A DNA stretch of 13,462 nucleotides from Gemmatimonadota bacterium (GTDB taxonomy: Bacteria; Orphanbacterota; Orphanbacteria; Orphanbacterales; Orphanbacteraceae). The notes beneath the pieces were generated by a model. It saw only the letters and a list, made by a program, of their open reading frames with translations, was not told where the DNA came from and ran no database searches. Where the stretch lies: positions 1 through 13,462 of the forward strand of contig JABDJQ010000773.1 of NCBI GenBank assembly GCA_013002425.1, given 5' to 3'. Positions 6,697-13,462 of the stretch are shown here, piece after piece (the first letter of the stretch is position 1; each line of letters opens with the position of its first letter). The position numbers and the translations under genes are program-made.

Positions 6697-7962
6697 CTAG
6701 CGATAATAAGCGAAAGAGACGCGGAGATAATCGTCTTTTCGAAGCGCGTAGAGCGGATCGTCGGCGTCGAGACCTTCGAGAGCCCGGATTTCGATCGCGG
6801 CCTTCCAGCTCGTGAAGAGGCGCCGGCTCCCTTCGACGTTCACGAACGCGCGCCCGGTTTCGAAATCGACGATCGCGCCCGCCAGAAGTTCGGTGCTCTG
6901 TACGTCGTTCCAGGCGATGCGCGTGCCGAAGAACCAGTCGTCGTCGAACGGCCCGCGCCAGGAACGCGGCCGATCGTCGAACAGATACTCGCCGAGCAGT
7001 CCGATGTCGATGCCGGAGCGCCTGACGTCGCCGAACGTATACTCGAATCCGCCCGCCGCGGCCGTACCGCGATGCCCGAGGCGTTCCTGCGAGATCACTT
7101 CCGCCTTGCCGAGCCACGCCCCCTTCGTCATCTGGAGCGTGAAGCCCGTCTCTTCCACGAGATCGTACGCCGGGATCAGGCGCGGTCCGTCGTCGTCGCT
7201 CGTCTTGCCTGCCGTGCCCGGGTCGAACACGAACCGCGGGTCGCGCGACGTTCCCGAAAAGTGCGAGACCGCCGCGTCCCAGTCGCCGAACGTGCGCGAA
7301 AAGCGCGCCGCGAGATCGACCCGTTCGTCGCGGCCGGGCGATTCGTAGATCGCGTCGTCGTCATCGACCGGGGGCGATGTGCGCAGGCGTCCTTCTTCGC
7401 CGGGAAACGTACGTTCGCGAAAGCCCGCAAGACCGAAGAGGTCGAGGGTTCCCCAGTCGCGATACATCGACACATAAAGCATCGGCTGCCCGAGCTTGTC
7501 CTCGCCGTCGAAATTCTCCACGAAGTCGGTCTGGTTCACGACGTCGACGAGATGAACCGACTCGGTGACGCCCCAGAATACGCGGTTGATCCCGAGGCGC
7601 ATCTCCCACCAGTCGGAGTAGTACTCCCAGTAAAGCTCGCGGATATCGAAGTGGGTCCGCTCGTCGTCTTCCACGTCGTAGCGCCCGAACGGCGCGAAGA
7701 GCAACGTGTGCGAACCCGCCGACCAGTACCATTCGGACTCCGTCGCGACCGCGTAATACTGACGATGCTGCGCGTCGTCCAGCGGTTCGCTTGCGAAAAC
7801 GTGCGCTTCGAGCTCGACCGAGCCCGAACCCGAGAAGTCGCCGGCCTGCGCCCGCGGCGGGAACACGACGCACGCAACGCACGCGACGAGCAGGGCGAGG
7901 GGCGCGGGCGGCGCGCAACGCGTCAGCTTCGGATCACCTGGCGCGGGAAAAGCAAAACGCAT
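6697..7962 (-). CDS. Outer-membrane beta-barrel protein of the RND/LolA-like module
   Basis: This 421-residue protein has a long N-region, a hydrophobic stretch at about 21-35 and a signal peptidase I site after AQA (residue 40). The mature part is rich in Trp and Tyr and in alternating strands. It has a conserved-looking block, 'MRLGINRVFWGVTESVHLVD', 'VVNQTDFVEN' and 'KLGQPMLYVSM', and ends 'LRVSFAYYR'. I recognise this type as the barrel protein often found beside MMPL-type transporters and LolA-like proteins; it may be related to DUF1302 barrels, but I cannot prove that. The ATG is 3 nt after the TAG of the transporter fusion and has no good Shine-Dalgarno, so translation is probably coupled. 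AGGTGATCC inside the signal-peptide coding region could serve an internal CTG, a less likely start. It is plausibly the outer-membrane exit or acceptor for the transported molecule. Confidence 0.78.
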   Translation of the reverse strand: MRFAFPAPGDPKLTRCAPPAPLALLVACVACVVFPPRAQAGDFSGSGSVELEAHVFASEPLDDAQHRQYYAVATESEWYWSAGSHTLLFAPFGRYDVEDDERTHFDIRELYWEYYSDWWEMRLGINRVFWGVTESVHLVDVVNQTDFVENFDGEDKLGQPMLYVSMYRDWGTLDLFGLAGFRERTFPGEEGRLRTSPPVDDDDAIYESPGRDERVDLAARFSRTFGDWDAAVSHFSGTSRDPRFVFDPGTAGKTSDDDGPRLIPAYDLVEETGFTLQMTKGAWLGKAEVISQERLGHRGTAAAGGFEYTFGDVRRSGIDIGLLGEYLFDDRPRSWRGPFDDDWFFGTRIAWNDVQSTELLAGAIVDFETGRAFVNVEGSRRLFTSWKAAIEIRALEGLDADDPLYALRKDDYLRVSFAYYR

Positions 7963-7965
7963 GCT

Positions 7966-8769
7966 CTAGCGCGCCCGCTTCAGGCTGTTCTCGTTGAAGT
8001 CGCCCTCGTCGAGACCGGTCTGGAAGCTGTAGTCGATCCACGAAAGCGTCGTGCTCTTTCCGGTCTGATGGTTCTCCATATGCATTTCGTGCGCGCGCCA
8101 GAACTTGTCGAGGTACTGCCTGTAATCGCGCCATACGAGCGTCTTCATGAGGTCGCCCTTGCGGTCGTAGAAGTCGACCTTGCGGCGCTGCAGGTCCTTC
8201 TGGTCGATCCACGCTTCCATACGCGAGTAACCCGACTTCTTGTCGACCGGAATCTGCTCGATCACGTGGCACGGCATCCCGTCATACTCTTCGTCGCGCA
8301 GGAACTTGTGCTTGTACTTCTCGACTTCCTGCGACGCGATGTCTTCGAACGCGAACTCGCTCCCCATGAACGGGCCCGACTTGTTGCTCGACGAGATCCT
8401 CTTCACGCGCTTCAGCGCCGGGAGATAGAGCCACTGGTCGTCCGAGCCTTCCTTGTGCGAGAACGTCAGAAACGCGGTGCCCTTGACGTCGGCCGGTTCG
8501 TCGAAGATTACGAGCGTCTTGTCGCCGTCGTTCTCGACCTCCAGCGTCTTGTTCCGCATCGAGCGCTCACTCGTTTCACCGTGACGGTTTTTCAGCAGCA
8601 TCTTGAGCGTCGCTTCCGTATTGTCGAAGCCGTCGTCCGTCGCGTCGGCCTTGATCGCGATCGCGAGCCCCTTCTCTTCGGGCGTTTCCGCGTGAAGCGT
8701 CGCGGGCAGGAGCAGGAGCCCCCCCGCGAGCGCGAATATCGGTAACTTCGGAAGCAGGGAACGCATCAT
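7966..8769 (-). other. LolA-like portion with its own signal peptide and possible internal translation start
   Basis: Tandem ATG codons at 8764-8769 sit in frame at residues 794-795 of the fusion. AAAGGA (8779-8784) lies 9 nt upstream of the first ATG. The residues after it form a normal signal peptide, with cleavage expected after A820, and would leave a mature 240-residue LolA-like protein in the periplasm. Independent translation would give a 267-residue product, the usual size for this family. If made only as a fusion, the same segment would act as a thirteenth membrane helix that signal peptidase could cut. The evidence favours a stop codon lost between two adjacent genes. Confidence 0.6.
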
Positions 8770-11148
8770 TTTCGCAGGTCCTTTCGAGGCGCCGGCAAGC
8801 TCGGCTTTCAGTGTCAGTTCATGGGGCTCGAGTACCGCGGCCGATTTGCCGCCGCGCTCCATCCGTATCAGAAGAACGGGCAGGAAGAAGAAGTCCGTGA
8901 TGAGCGCCACCGCGATCGCGACCGCCGTGAGGCGCCCCATGCCCGCGTTCAGGTCGAACGCCGACATCGAGAGAACCGCAAAACCCGCGACCAGAATGAT
9001 CGAAGTGACGAGGAGAGCGCGCCCGACGGTCGAGAACGCATAACGAACCGCGTCTTCGGAGTTCAAACCTTTGTCGCGGCGCGCGCGCAGATACTTCGTG
9101 AGGAAATGCACGGTGTCGTCGACCACGATCCCGAGGCTCATGGCCGTGACGGTCGAGAGCGCCATCGTCACTTTGCCGACGAGAAGCCCCCAGATGCCGA
9201 ACGCCACGATCGCGGGCACGAAGTTCGGAATGAGACTCAGCAGCCCGTAACGCCAGCTCCCGAGCGCCAGAATCAGAATGCCCGAGATCAGCAGCATCGC
9301 GAGCATCGTACCGGTCAACATCCCCTTGATGTTGCGTTCGCTGATGTACGAGAACATCACGATGGGCCCCGAGCCGTGCGTCGCCATCGACGGCAGGCCG
9401 TTGTCGACGAGCCACTGGTCGCCGCGTTCGACGTAGTCGCGCGTCTTCACGGTGCTCATGTTTTCAAGCGTCACGACGAAGCGCGTCGCGGATTTGTCGA
9501 CGTTGATCTGGTTGTTGAGATCGAGACCGTACGGCAGCGACATTTCATAGAGGAGCAGGTACTGCGCCGCGAGCTCGCGCGAGTCGGGAACGCGGTAGTA
9601 CGACTCGTCGTCCGCATGCATGTTCTTGTTCAGCCGTTTCAGAATCGTGTGGATCGAGTTGACCTGCACCACCCCCGGCTGCTCCTCCCACCACGCCTGG
9701 AACTCTTCGAGCTTGCGCAGATACTCGGGATCGCTGATTGCGCCGCTCTCGCCCGCCGAGAGCGAGTACTCGAGCTGGTAGATCCCCGTCAGGTTCTCCA
9801 TCGCAAAGTCCGTCGCCACGCGGAACGGCACCGTTTCGTCGAAGTAGTTCACGAATTCGTCGTTCAGTTCGTTCCTCGGGAGGGACGCGATCATCGCGAG
9901 AATCACGATGATGCTCGCGTAGAAGATCGGGCGCTCCCTGCGCACGACGAAATCGGCGAAGCGATCCATCAGTGTCGATTTCGAAACCGCGTGCTCCCTC
10001 GCGCGAACCGGCACGATCGCCATGAACGCCGGCAGGAACAGGATCGAGAAGAACCACGCGGCCACCACGCCCATCGCCGTGATGTTTCCGAGATCGTGAA
10101 ACGGCGGCGAGTCGCTGAAGTTCATGCTCAGGAAACCGATGCTGGTCGTGATCGACGTGATGCCGATCGGAAGGAAGTTGATGCGGATACTGTCCTTGAT
10201 CGCGTCGATTTTCGCGACGCCCGCCCGCATGTCGCGCAGCATCGTGACGAGCAGGTGAACCGCGTCGGCGACGGCGAGCGTCATGATCATCGTCGGCGCC
10301 GTGCTCGACGGCGGCGTGATCTTGATCCCGAGGTAGCCGGCGATGCCCATCGCCGTAATCGTGGAGAGCATGATCACGAGCAGCGTGGCCAGCGTCCCCC
10401 AGAACGAGCGCAGCGTGAAGATCATCACGAGAATCATGATGCCGTACATGATCGGAACGAGCGTCGACATGTCGCGCATGCTCATCTCCGAAAACGCGTT
10501 GCTGAGCGGGCCGTTCCCGGTGATGTAAACGGCGATGTCGGGATGCGCGGCGCGAATCTCGTCCGCGATCCCGCGCGCGAAGCCTACGGCTTCGGGGATC
10601 TCGTTCATCGACTCGTTCTTCAGCTGCAGCGTGACGTTCACGGCCGTGACGTGCGCGCGCTCGTTGATCAGACGATCGCGCAGCAGCGGCTCGTTGACCG
10701 CGAGTTTGCGAATGCGCTCCAGATCCGCAGGCCCGAGTGACGCGCCGTCTTCATAGAGGTCTTCGACCACGAGATCGTCATCGATCGCATAGCTGTTCTG
10801 GAAATTCGAGATCGCGTCGACACGGATCGCGTAGGGAATCTGCCAGGCTGCCTCCGCCACTTCCTCGACCACGGCGAGATTCTCTGCCGTGAAGATGTCC
10901 CCGTTCGCCGGAGCGAGCACGAGCAGGATGTTATCGTTCTGCGTATACACCGCCTGCAGCTTGTCGAACTCGACAAGCTGCGGGTTCGTATCGCTGAAGA
11001 AGTCCTTGTAGTCGTTGCTGAACGCAAGAAAACGGGCCCCGGATGCGCACGCCATCGCCGCCAGGATCGTCAGCAGGACGATCGGATAGCGCCAGCGCAC
11101 GACCTGTTCGGCGAACTGGTTCACCCAGCGTTCAAACCTGCGAGACAT
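7966..11148 (-). CDS. RND/MMPL-family transporter fused in frame to LolA-like lipoprotein-sorting domain
   Basis: One 1060-residue frame holds two proteins that are usually separate. Residues 1-793 form a complete MMPL-type RND transporter: first membrane helix at about 21-41, a periplasmic loop, helices at about 230-380, a second half starting near 408, a second loop, and helices from about 608 to 762. Acidic residues suited to proton relay stand at D295 ('VADAVH') and D677-D678 ('GIVVDDTVH'). Residues 794-1060 begin with MM, a basic-hydrophobic signal-peptide-like segment ending LHA (820), and then the LolA-like PF17131 signature 'WLYLPALKRVKRISSS' followed by 'GSEFAFEDI'. The start is ATG with AAGGAG 6 nt upstream. 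The stop is 3 nt before the barrel gene. Relatives such as HpnN and MmpL3 move lipids, so lipid export is a fair inference. Whether the product stays fused is open. Confidence 0.93.
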   Translation of the reverse strand: MSRRFERWVNQFAEQVVRWRYPIVLLTILAAMACASGARFLAFSNDYKDFFSDTNPQLVEFDKLQAVYTQNDNILLVLAPANGDIFTAENLAVVEEVAEAAWQIPYAIRVDAISNFQNSYAIDDDLVVEDLYEDGASLGPADLERIRKLAVNEPLLRDRLINERAHVTAVNVTLQLKNESMNEIPEAVGFARGIADEIRAAHPDIAVYITGNGPLSNAFSEMSMRDMSTLVPIMYGIMILVMIFTLRSFWGTLATLLVIMLSTITAMGIAGYLGIKITPPSSTAPTMIMTLAVADAVHLLVTMLRDMRAGVAKIDAIKDSIRINFLPIGITSITTSIGFLSMNFSDSPPFHDLGNITAMGVVAAWFFSILFLPAFMAIVPVRAREHAVSKSTLMDRFADFVVRRERPIFYASIIVILAMIASLPRNELNDEFVNYFDETVPFRVATDFAMENLTGIYQLEYSLSAGESGAISDPEYLRKLEEFQAWWEEQPGVVQVNSIHTILKRLNKNMHADDESYYRVPDSRELAAQYLLLYEMSLPYGLDLNNQINVDKSATRFVVTLENMSTVKTRDYVERGDQWLVDNGLPSMATHGSGPIVMFSYISERNIKGMLTGTMLAMLLISGILILALGSWRYGLLSLIPNFVPAIVAFGIWGLLVGKVTMALSTVTAMSLGIVVDDTVHFLTKYLRARRDKGLNSEDAVRYAFSTVGRALLVTSIILVAGFAVLSMSAFDLNAGMGRLTAVAIAVALITDFFFLPVLLIRMERGGKSAAVLEPHELTLKAELAGASKGPAKMMRSLLPKLPIFALAGGLLLLPATLHAETPEEKGLAIAIKADATDDGFDNTEATLKMLLKNRHGETSERSMRNKTLEVENDGDKTLVIFDEPADVKGTAFLTFSHKEGSDDQWLYLPALKRVKRISSSNKSGPFMGSEFAFEDIASQEVEKYKHKFLRDEEYDGMPCHVIEQIPVDKKSGYSRMEAWIDQKDLQRRKVDFYDRKGDLMKTLVWRDYRQYLDKFWRAHEMHMENHQTGKSTTLSWIDYSFQTGLDEGDFNENSLKRAR

Positions 11149-11168
11149 GAAAGACTCCTTCTCCGACC

Positions 11169-11197
11169 TGCATACCAGTCGGTCTGTAATATTCCAA
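11169..11197 (-). promoter_or_regulatory. Predicted promoter of the RND-LolA operon
   Basis: On the minus strand, TTGGAA (11192-11197) lies exactly 17 nt from TATGCA (11169-11174), which carries an extended -10 TG one base upstream. It sits in the 64-nt gap after the TetR stop. The expected transcript would have a leader of about 13 nt containing the AAGGAG ribosome-binding site. The operator at 11171-11186 overlaps the -10 and the spacer. Confidence 0.5.
11171..11186. promoter_or_regulatory. Putative TetR operator upstream of the transporter
   Basis: CATACCAGTCGGTCTG is an imperfect palindrome (ACC-n4-GGT core) lying 22 nt upstream of the transporter ATG and over its predicted -10. It matches the site at the tetR start in 12 of 16 positions. 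The ACC-n4-GGT layout resembles operators of several TetR-family repressors, such as the NemR box. Confidence 0.62.
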
Positions 11198-11212
11198 AAA
11201 AATTGACTCCGG

Positions 11213-11833
11213 TTATTCCGTCTGCGCCGCCACCGGGCGCATGCTTTCGAGATAATTCAAAACCGCCGGACTGGCGTCGCGCATGAATTCCGCGTTCTGC
11301 GCGTTCTTCGCGAGGCCCGTGATTCCCTCGAAGATCGCAATCAGCATCGTGGCCGCCTGGCGCGGCTGAATGTCCGCCCGTACGGTCCCGAGCCCCTGGC
11401 CGCGCGCGAGCGACTCGGCGATCCCACCACGCCAGTGATTCACGATGCGCGACAGACGCAGGCGAAAGCCGTCGTCAATCGCGGACATCTCGTTGATTAA
11501 GTTATTGAGAGGACAACCGTTACGCAGGTCTTCCCCGTTCATCTCCTGATCGAACTGTTCCAGGATGTTTCGGAGCGTGGTGACGGGATCGTGGGACTTT
11601 TCGAGCGGTTTGACCCAGCGGGAGTCGATCCAGCCGTGGATCAGCTCGTCGACAACGGCGTAGCCGAGTGCGTGCTTGTTTTCGAAGTGATAGTAGAGGG
11701 CGCCCTTCGTGACTCCGGCGGTCTCGAGAATATGGTCTAGGCTCGCCGACTGGAAGCCGTCGCGGTGCATCTCGTGAAACGCGGCTTCGAGGAGTTTCTG
11801 TCTGGTACCGGCGGGGTCACGTGTGATTACCAT
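11213..11833 (-). CDS. TetR/AcrR-family transcriptional regulator
   Basis: This is a 206-residue protein from the ATG at 11831-11833. The N-terminal DNA-binding domain has 'TRQKLLEAAFHEMHRDGF' followed by the helix-turn-helix 'SLDHILETAGVTKGALYYHF' (31-50), a textbook TetR pattern. The C-terminal two-thirds is the all-helical ligand and dimer domain ('NGCPLNNLINEMS', 'TMLIAIFEGITGLAKNA'), close to TetR_C regulators that have a conserved cysteine near residue 100. An upstream in-frame TTG at 11869 is rejected because it coincides with the predicted -35 box. No Shine-Dalgarno precedes the ATG. The gene lies 64 nt upstream of the transporter fusion on the same strand, and both share an operator-like palindrome, so it probably represses itself and the transporter module until a substrate-like ligand binds. 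Confidence 0.92.
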   Translation of the reverse strand: MVITRDPAGTRQKLLEAAFHEMHRDGFQSASLDHILETAGVTKGALYYHFENKHALGYAVVDELIHGWIDSRWVKPLEKSHDPVTTLRNILEQFDQEMNGEDLRNGCPLNNLINEMSAIDDGFRLRLSRIVNHWRGGIAESLARGQGLGTVRADIQPRQAATMLIAIFEGITGLAKNAQNAEFMRDASPAVLNYLESMRPVAAQTE

Positions 11834-11846
11834 ACCGATCAGTATG
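11831..11846. promoter_or_regulatory. Putative TetR autoregulatory operator
   Basis: CATACCGATCAGTATG is a 16-bp palindrome with one mismatched pair of positions. It overlaps the tetR start codon and contains the predicted -10 (AGTATG here, CATACT on the coding strand). A bound repressor would block RNA polymerase. The related site at 11171-11186 supports a functional role. Confidence 0.65.
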
Positions 11847-11869
11847 TAGCCAGGATAACCGCAGGTCAA
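11841..11869 (-). promoter_or_regulatory. Predicted tetR promoter
   Basis: On the minus strand, TTGACC (11864-11869, 5 of 6 to consensus) is followed after 17 nt by CATACT (11841-11846, 4 of 6). The -35 begins about 10 nt after the phzF stop. Initiation 7-8 nt past the -10 would fall at the tetR ATG itself, so the transcript from this promoter would be leaderless or nearly so. Confidence 0.5.
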
Positions 11870-11878
11870 CAGGGAAAT

Positions 11879-12670
11879 TCACGAAATCTCGATTTCCCCG
11901 CGCGAAAACGTACAGCACTCCCCGGCGAGCTTGACCCGGTCGCCCGCCATGGTGCACCGGATCGCGCCTCCGCGCGCTGAAAGCTGGCGCGCCTCGAGCG
12001 TCGTCTTCCCGAGCCTGTCGGCCCAGTAGGGGACGAGCGTGCAGTGGGACGAGCCCGTAACCGCGTCTTCGGGCACCCCGATCGCGGGGGCGAAGAATCG
12101 CGAGACGAAGTCGACAGCCTCGCGAGCCGAGGGAGAGGTCACGATCACGGTCTTGTACTCCAGGCACTCGATCGCGGCGAAATCGGGCTCCACGGCGCGC
12201 ACATCCTCCTCACGATCGAGCACGATCATGAGATCTCTCGCGAGAAGCGCCGCATCCACGGGCACTCCGAGGGCGCGCGCGACATCGGTCCCCACATTCA
12301 CAGGCTCCGGCGGGCGGGCCGGGAAGTCGAGCGCCAGGAGATCTCCATCCGTCTCCACTCCAAGGTCACCGCTCAGCGACCGGAATCGGAAGCGTTCTGA
12401 TTTCTCCCCGAGTTCGTTCCGCAGCACGTGAGCCGTTGCGAGCGTGGCGTGCCCGCAGAGATCGATCTCGATCGACGGCGTGAACCAGCGCAGGTGCCAC
12501 GCCCCCTCCCCTTCGGGGACGAAGAATGCCGTTTCCGCGAGCTGGTTTTCCATCGCGATATTCTGCATGACCTCGTCGGGGAGCCACTTCTCGAGCGGGC
12601 AGACTCCGGCCGGATTGCCCCGGAACGGGGCGCCCGAAAACGCGTCTACATGATAGTAGGGAATCTTCAT
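11879..12670 (-). CDS. PhzF-family isomerase/epimerase-like protein
   Basis: This is a 263-residue protein starting at ATG 12668-12670, with GGGAGG 4 nt upstream. The longer open frame adds 53 residues with no family resemblance and is rejected. It opens with 'YYHVDAFSGAPFRGNPAGVC', the standard PhzF N-terminus. The proposed catalytic glutamate is E46 in 'NQLAETAFF'. Further marks are 'TPSIEIDLCGHATLATAHVL' (64-83), 'GVPEDAVTGSSHCTLVPYWA' (198-217) and 'QLSARGG' (229-235). PhzF itself isomerises a dihydroanthranilate in phenazine synthesis, but most family members act on unknown substrates, and no phenazine genes lie nearby. The protein is cytoplasmic. It is the first gene of the leftward run, but tetR has its own predicted promoter 10 nt after the phzF stop, so they need not be co-regulated. 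Confidence 0.93.
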   Translation of the reverse strand: MKIPYYHVDAFSGAPFRGNPAGVCPLEKWLPDEVMQNIAMENQLAETAFFVPEGEGAWHLRWFTPSIEIDLCGHATLATAHVLRNELGEKSERFRFRSLSGDLGVETDGDLLALDFPARPPEPVNVGTDVARALGVPVDAALLARDLMIVLDREEDVRAVEPDFAAIECLEYKTVIVTSPSAREAVDFVSRFFAPAIGVPEDAVTGSSHCTLVPYWADRLGKTTLEARQLSARGGAIRCTMAGDRVKLAGECCTFSRGEIEIS

Positions 12671-12753
12671 TATGCCTCCCGATGACCGAAACCGGCTATT
12701 CGGCCGTGCGGTCTGTCGTGCGCGCGACCCGACACGCGCTTTCCACGAATCTA

Positions 12754-12785
12754 GCACGAGCGGCGGCATGACCGCGAGGTCGTGC
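12754..12785. other. Inverted repeat in the phzF / glycosyltransferase divergent gap
   Basis: GCACGA (12754-12759) pairs with TCGTGC (12780-12785), and within it GCGG (12760-12763) pairs with CCGC (12772-12775), leaving a GAGG bulge on one side. It lies in the 137-bp gap between divergent starts and could be a protein-binding site or a leader structure. I could not place convincing promoters for either gene in this gap. Confidence 0.25.
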
Positions 12786-12807
12786 GTAAAGGTGATAGAC
12801 TCACCGC

Positions 12808-13462
12808 GTGAAGAGCGCCACTCCACCATCCGAATACCGGCTCTCCCTGTCGTGGGGAGCTGCTGTCTTTCTCCTCGCGATCGCGATTCGCGCTCTGGCC
12901 ATGCTCGAGATTCAGAGCGTGCCGGCGCTCATCAAACCGACGAACGACGGCGCGCGCTACCACGAGCAAGCCGCCCTGCTCGCGTCCGGCCAGTGGCCGT
13001 TCGCGGGCGCGTTCTATCAGTCGCCTGCCTACCCCTTCTTCGAGGCAGGGCTCTACAAGGTATTCGGGCCCGATCCGCCCGTCGTGCTGCGCGCGCAGAT
13101 CGTGCTCGGCGCACTCTCCGCGCTGCTCCTCGCGCTCGCCACGGCGCATCTGTTCGGTCCCGCAGCGGGATTCACAGCCGGCATCTGCTATGCGCTCTAC
13201 GGCCCGGGGATTCTGTGGGATCTGGGCTATCAGAAAACGTCCCTCGCCCAGTTCCTGCAATGCCTGGCGCTCTGGCTCGTCGTTCGCCACGCGATGAAGG
13301 GCCGGGGCGGGAACGCGCGCGACATGATCAGCGCACTCGTGCTCGGCATCGCGCTCGGGCTCATGAGCATCACGCGCGAAACGCTGCTACCGATCGCGCT
13401 CGCCGTGCCCGTGCTACTCTTGTGGCATGGGAGGCGCCGCGGCCGGAACGCCGGTATCGTGG
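12808..13462 (+). CDS. GT39/ArnT-like polytopic membrane glycosyltransferase, 3' truncated by the window
   Basis: The frame opens after an in-frame TAG at 12796 with GTG at 12808-12810 and stays open for 218 codons to the window edge. AAAGGTGA (12788-12795) is a ribosome site 12 nt away, rather far, so a later start such as the ATG at codon 32 cannot be excluded. The first membrane helix is at about 15-33. Next comes 'TNDGARYHEQAALLASGQW', whose D47 matches the catalytic aspartate of GT-C enzymes in the first periplasmic loop. 'FYQSPAYPFFEAGLYKVFG' (69-87) is a hallmark of the dolichyl-phosphate-mannose-mannosyltransferase/ArnT-like group, and 'ITRETLLP' follows near 188-195. Further hydrophobic helices lie at about 93-116, 120-138, 145-162 and 173-206. 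Such enzymes transfer sugars from polyprenyl-phosphate donors to proteins or lipids outside the inner membrane. Acceptor unknown. Confidence 0.85.
   Translation, partial: MKSATPPSEYRLSLSWGAAVFLLAIAIRALAMLEIQSVPALIKPTNDGARYHEQAALLASGQWPFAGAFYQSPAYPFFEAGLYKVFGPDPPVVLRAQIVLGALSALLLALATAHLFGPAAGFTAGICYALYGPGILWDLGYQKTSLAQFLQCLALWLVVRHAMKGRGGNARDMISALVLGIALGLMSITRETLLPIALAVPVLLLWHGRRRGRNAGIV

Noticed and set aside
6638..7117. N-terminal extension of the lipoprotein frame into the barrel gene
   Set aside because: It overlaps the barrel gene in another frame, is Arg-rich, and would bury the lipoprotein signal sequence; a Shine-Dalgarno supports the start at 6637.
7072..8745. A 557-codon rightward open frame across the barrel and LolA-like genes
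   Set aside because: It spans two good opposing genes and gives a repetitive Arg/Val/Leu-rich product with no recognisable domain.
8821..10740. A 639-codon open frame antisense to the transporter
   Set aside because: It is the mirror of a well-supported RND protein in GC-rich DNA; the translation is Arg/His/Asp-rich with no domain pattern.
11879..12670. PhzF as a sign of a phenazine biosynthesis cluster
   Set aside because: No other phz-type genes are visible, and most PhzF-family proteins are not phenazine enzymes.
12671..12829. 53-residue N-terminal extension of the PhzF protein
   Set aside because: PhzF proteins begin with the MKIPYYHVDAF-type block, and GGGAGG precedes the ATG at 12670.

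Overview
This is a GC-rich window with the standard genetic code (TAG, TGA and TAA stops all in use) and several TTG or GTG starts. It comes from a Gram-negative, two-membrane bacterium: there are two signal-peptide-bearing outer-membrane beta-barrel candidates, a lipoprotein, and an RND/MMPL transporter joined to a LolA-like domain. The mix of an Ig-repeat (choice-of-anchor D) protein ending in a c-type heme motif, a eukaryotic-type Ser/Thr kinase with an extracytoplasmic sensor, and a YfiT/DinB protein suggests a little-studied environmental lineage of the Myxococcota or FCB/candidate-phylum kind. The sequence alone does not fix the taxon. I see no mobile elements, tRNA, rRNA or CRISPR.

Left part (1-5893). 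A secreted repeat protein, cut by the left edge, runs rightward and ends in a single CVQCH heme domain. It converges on a leftward pair made of a transmembrane Ser/Thr kinase (TTG start) and, 12 nt downstream, an outer-membrane beta-barrel protein (also TTG start). Divergent from the kinase is a class I SAM methyltransferase, which converges on a YfiT/DinB-type putative metal-dependent transferase.

Middle part (5354-12670). A leftward run of six genes reads, in transcription order: PhzF-family enzyme, TetR regulator, RND/MMPL transporter fused in frame to a LolA-like lipoprotein-sorting domain, outer-membrane barrel protein, MliC/COG3650 lipoprotein, YfiT/DinB protein. The TetR gene and the transporter gene each carry a related 16-bp imperfect palindrome over a predicted -10 box. 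This makes an autoregulated TetR that represses the transporter module the simplest reading. The transporter, its periplasmic LolA-like part and the barrel protein would together span inner membrane, periplasm and outer membrane, probably moving a lipid or another hydrophobic molecule.

Right edge (12808-13462). Divergent from phzF is the 5' part of a polytopic GT39/ArnT-like glycosyltransferase that runs off the window. The most notable item is the RND-LolA fusion with an internal signal peptide and internal ribosome-binding site; the paired TetR operators come next.
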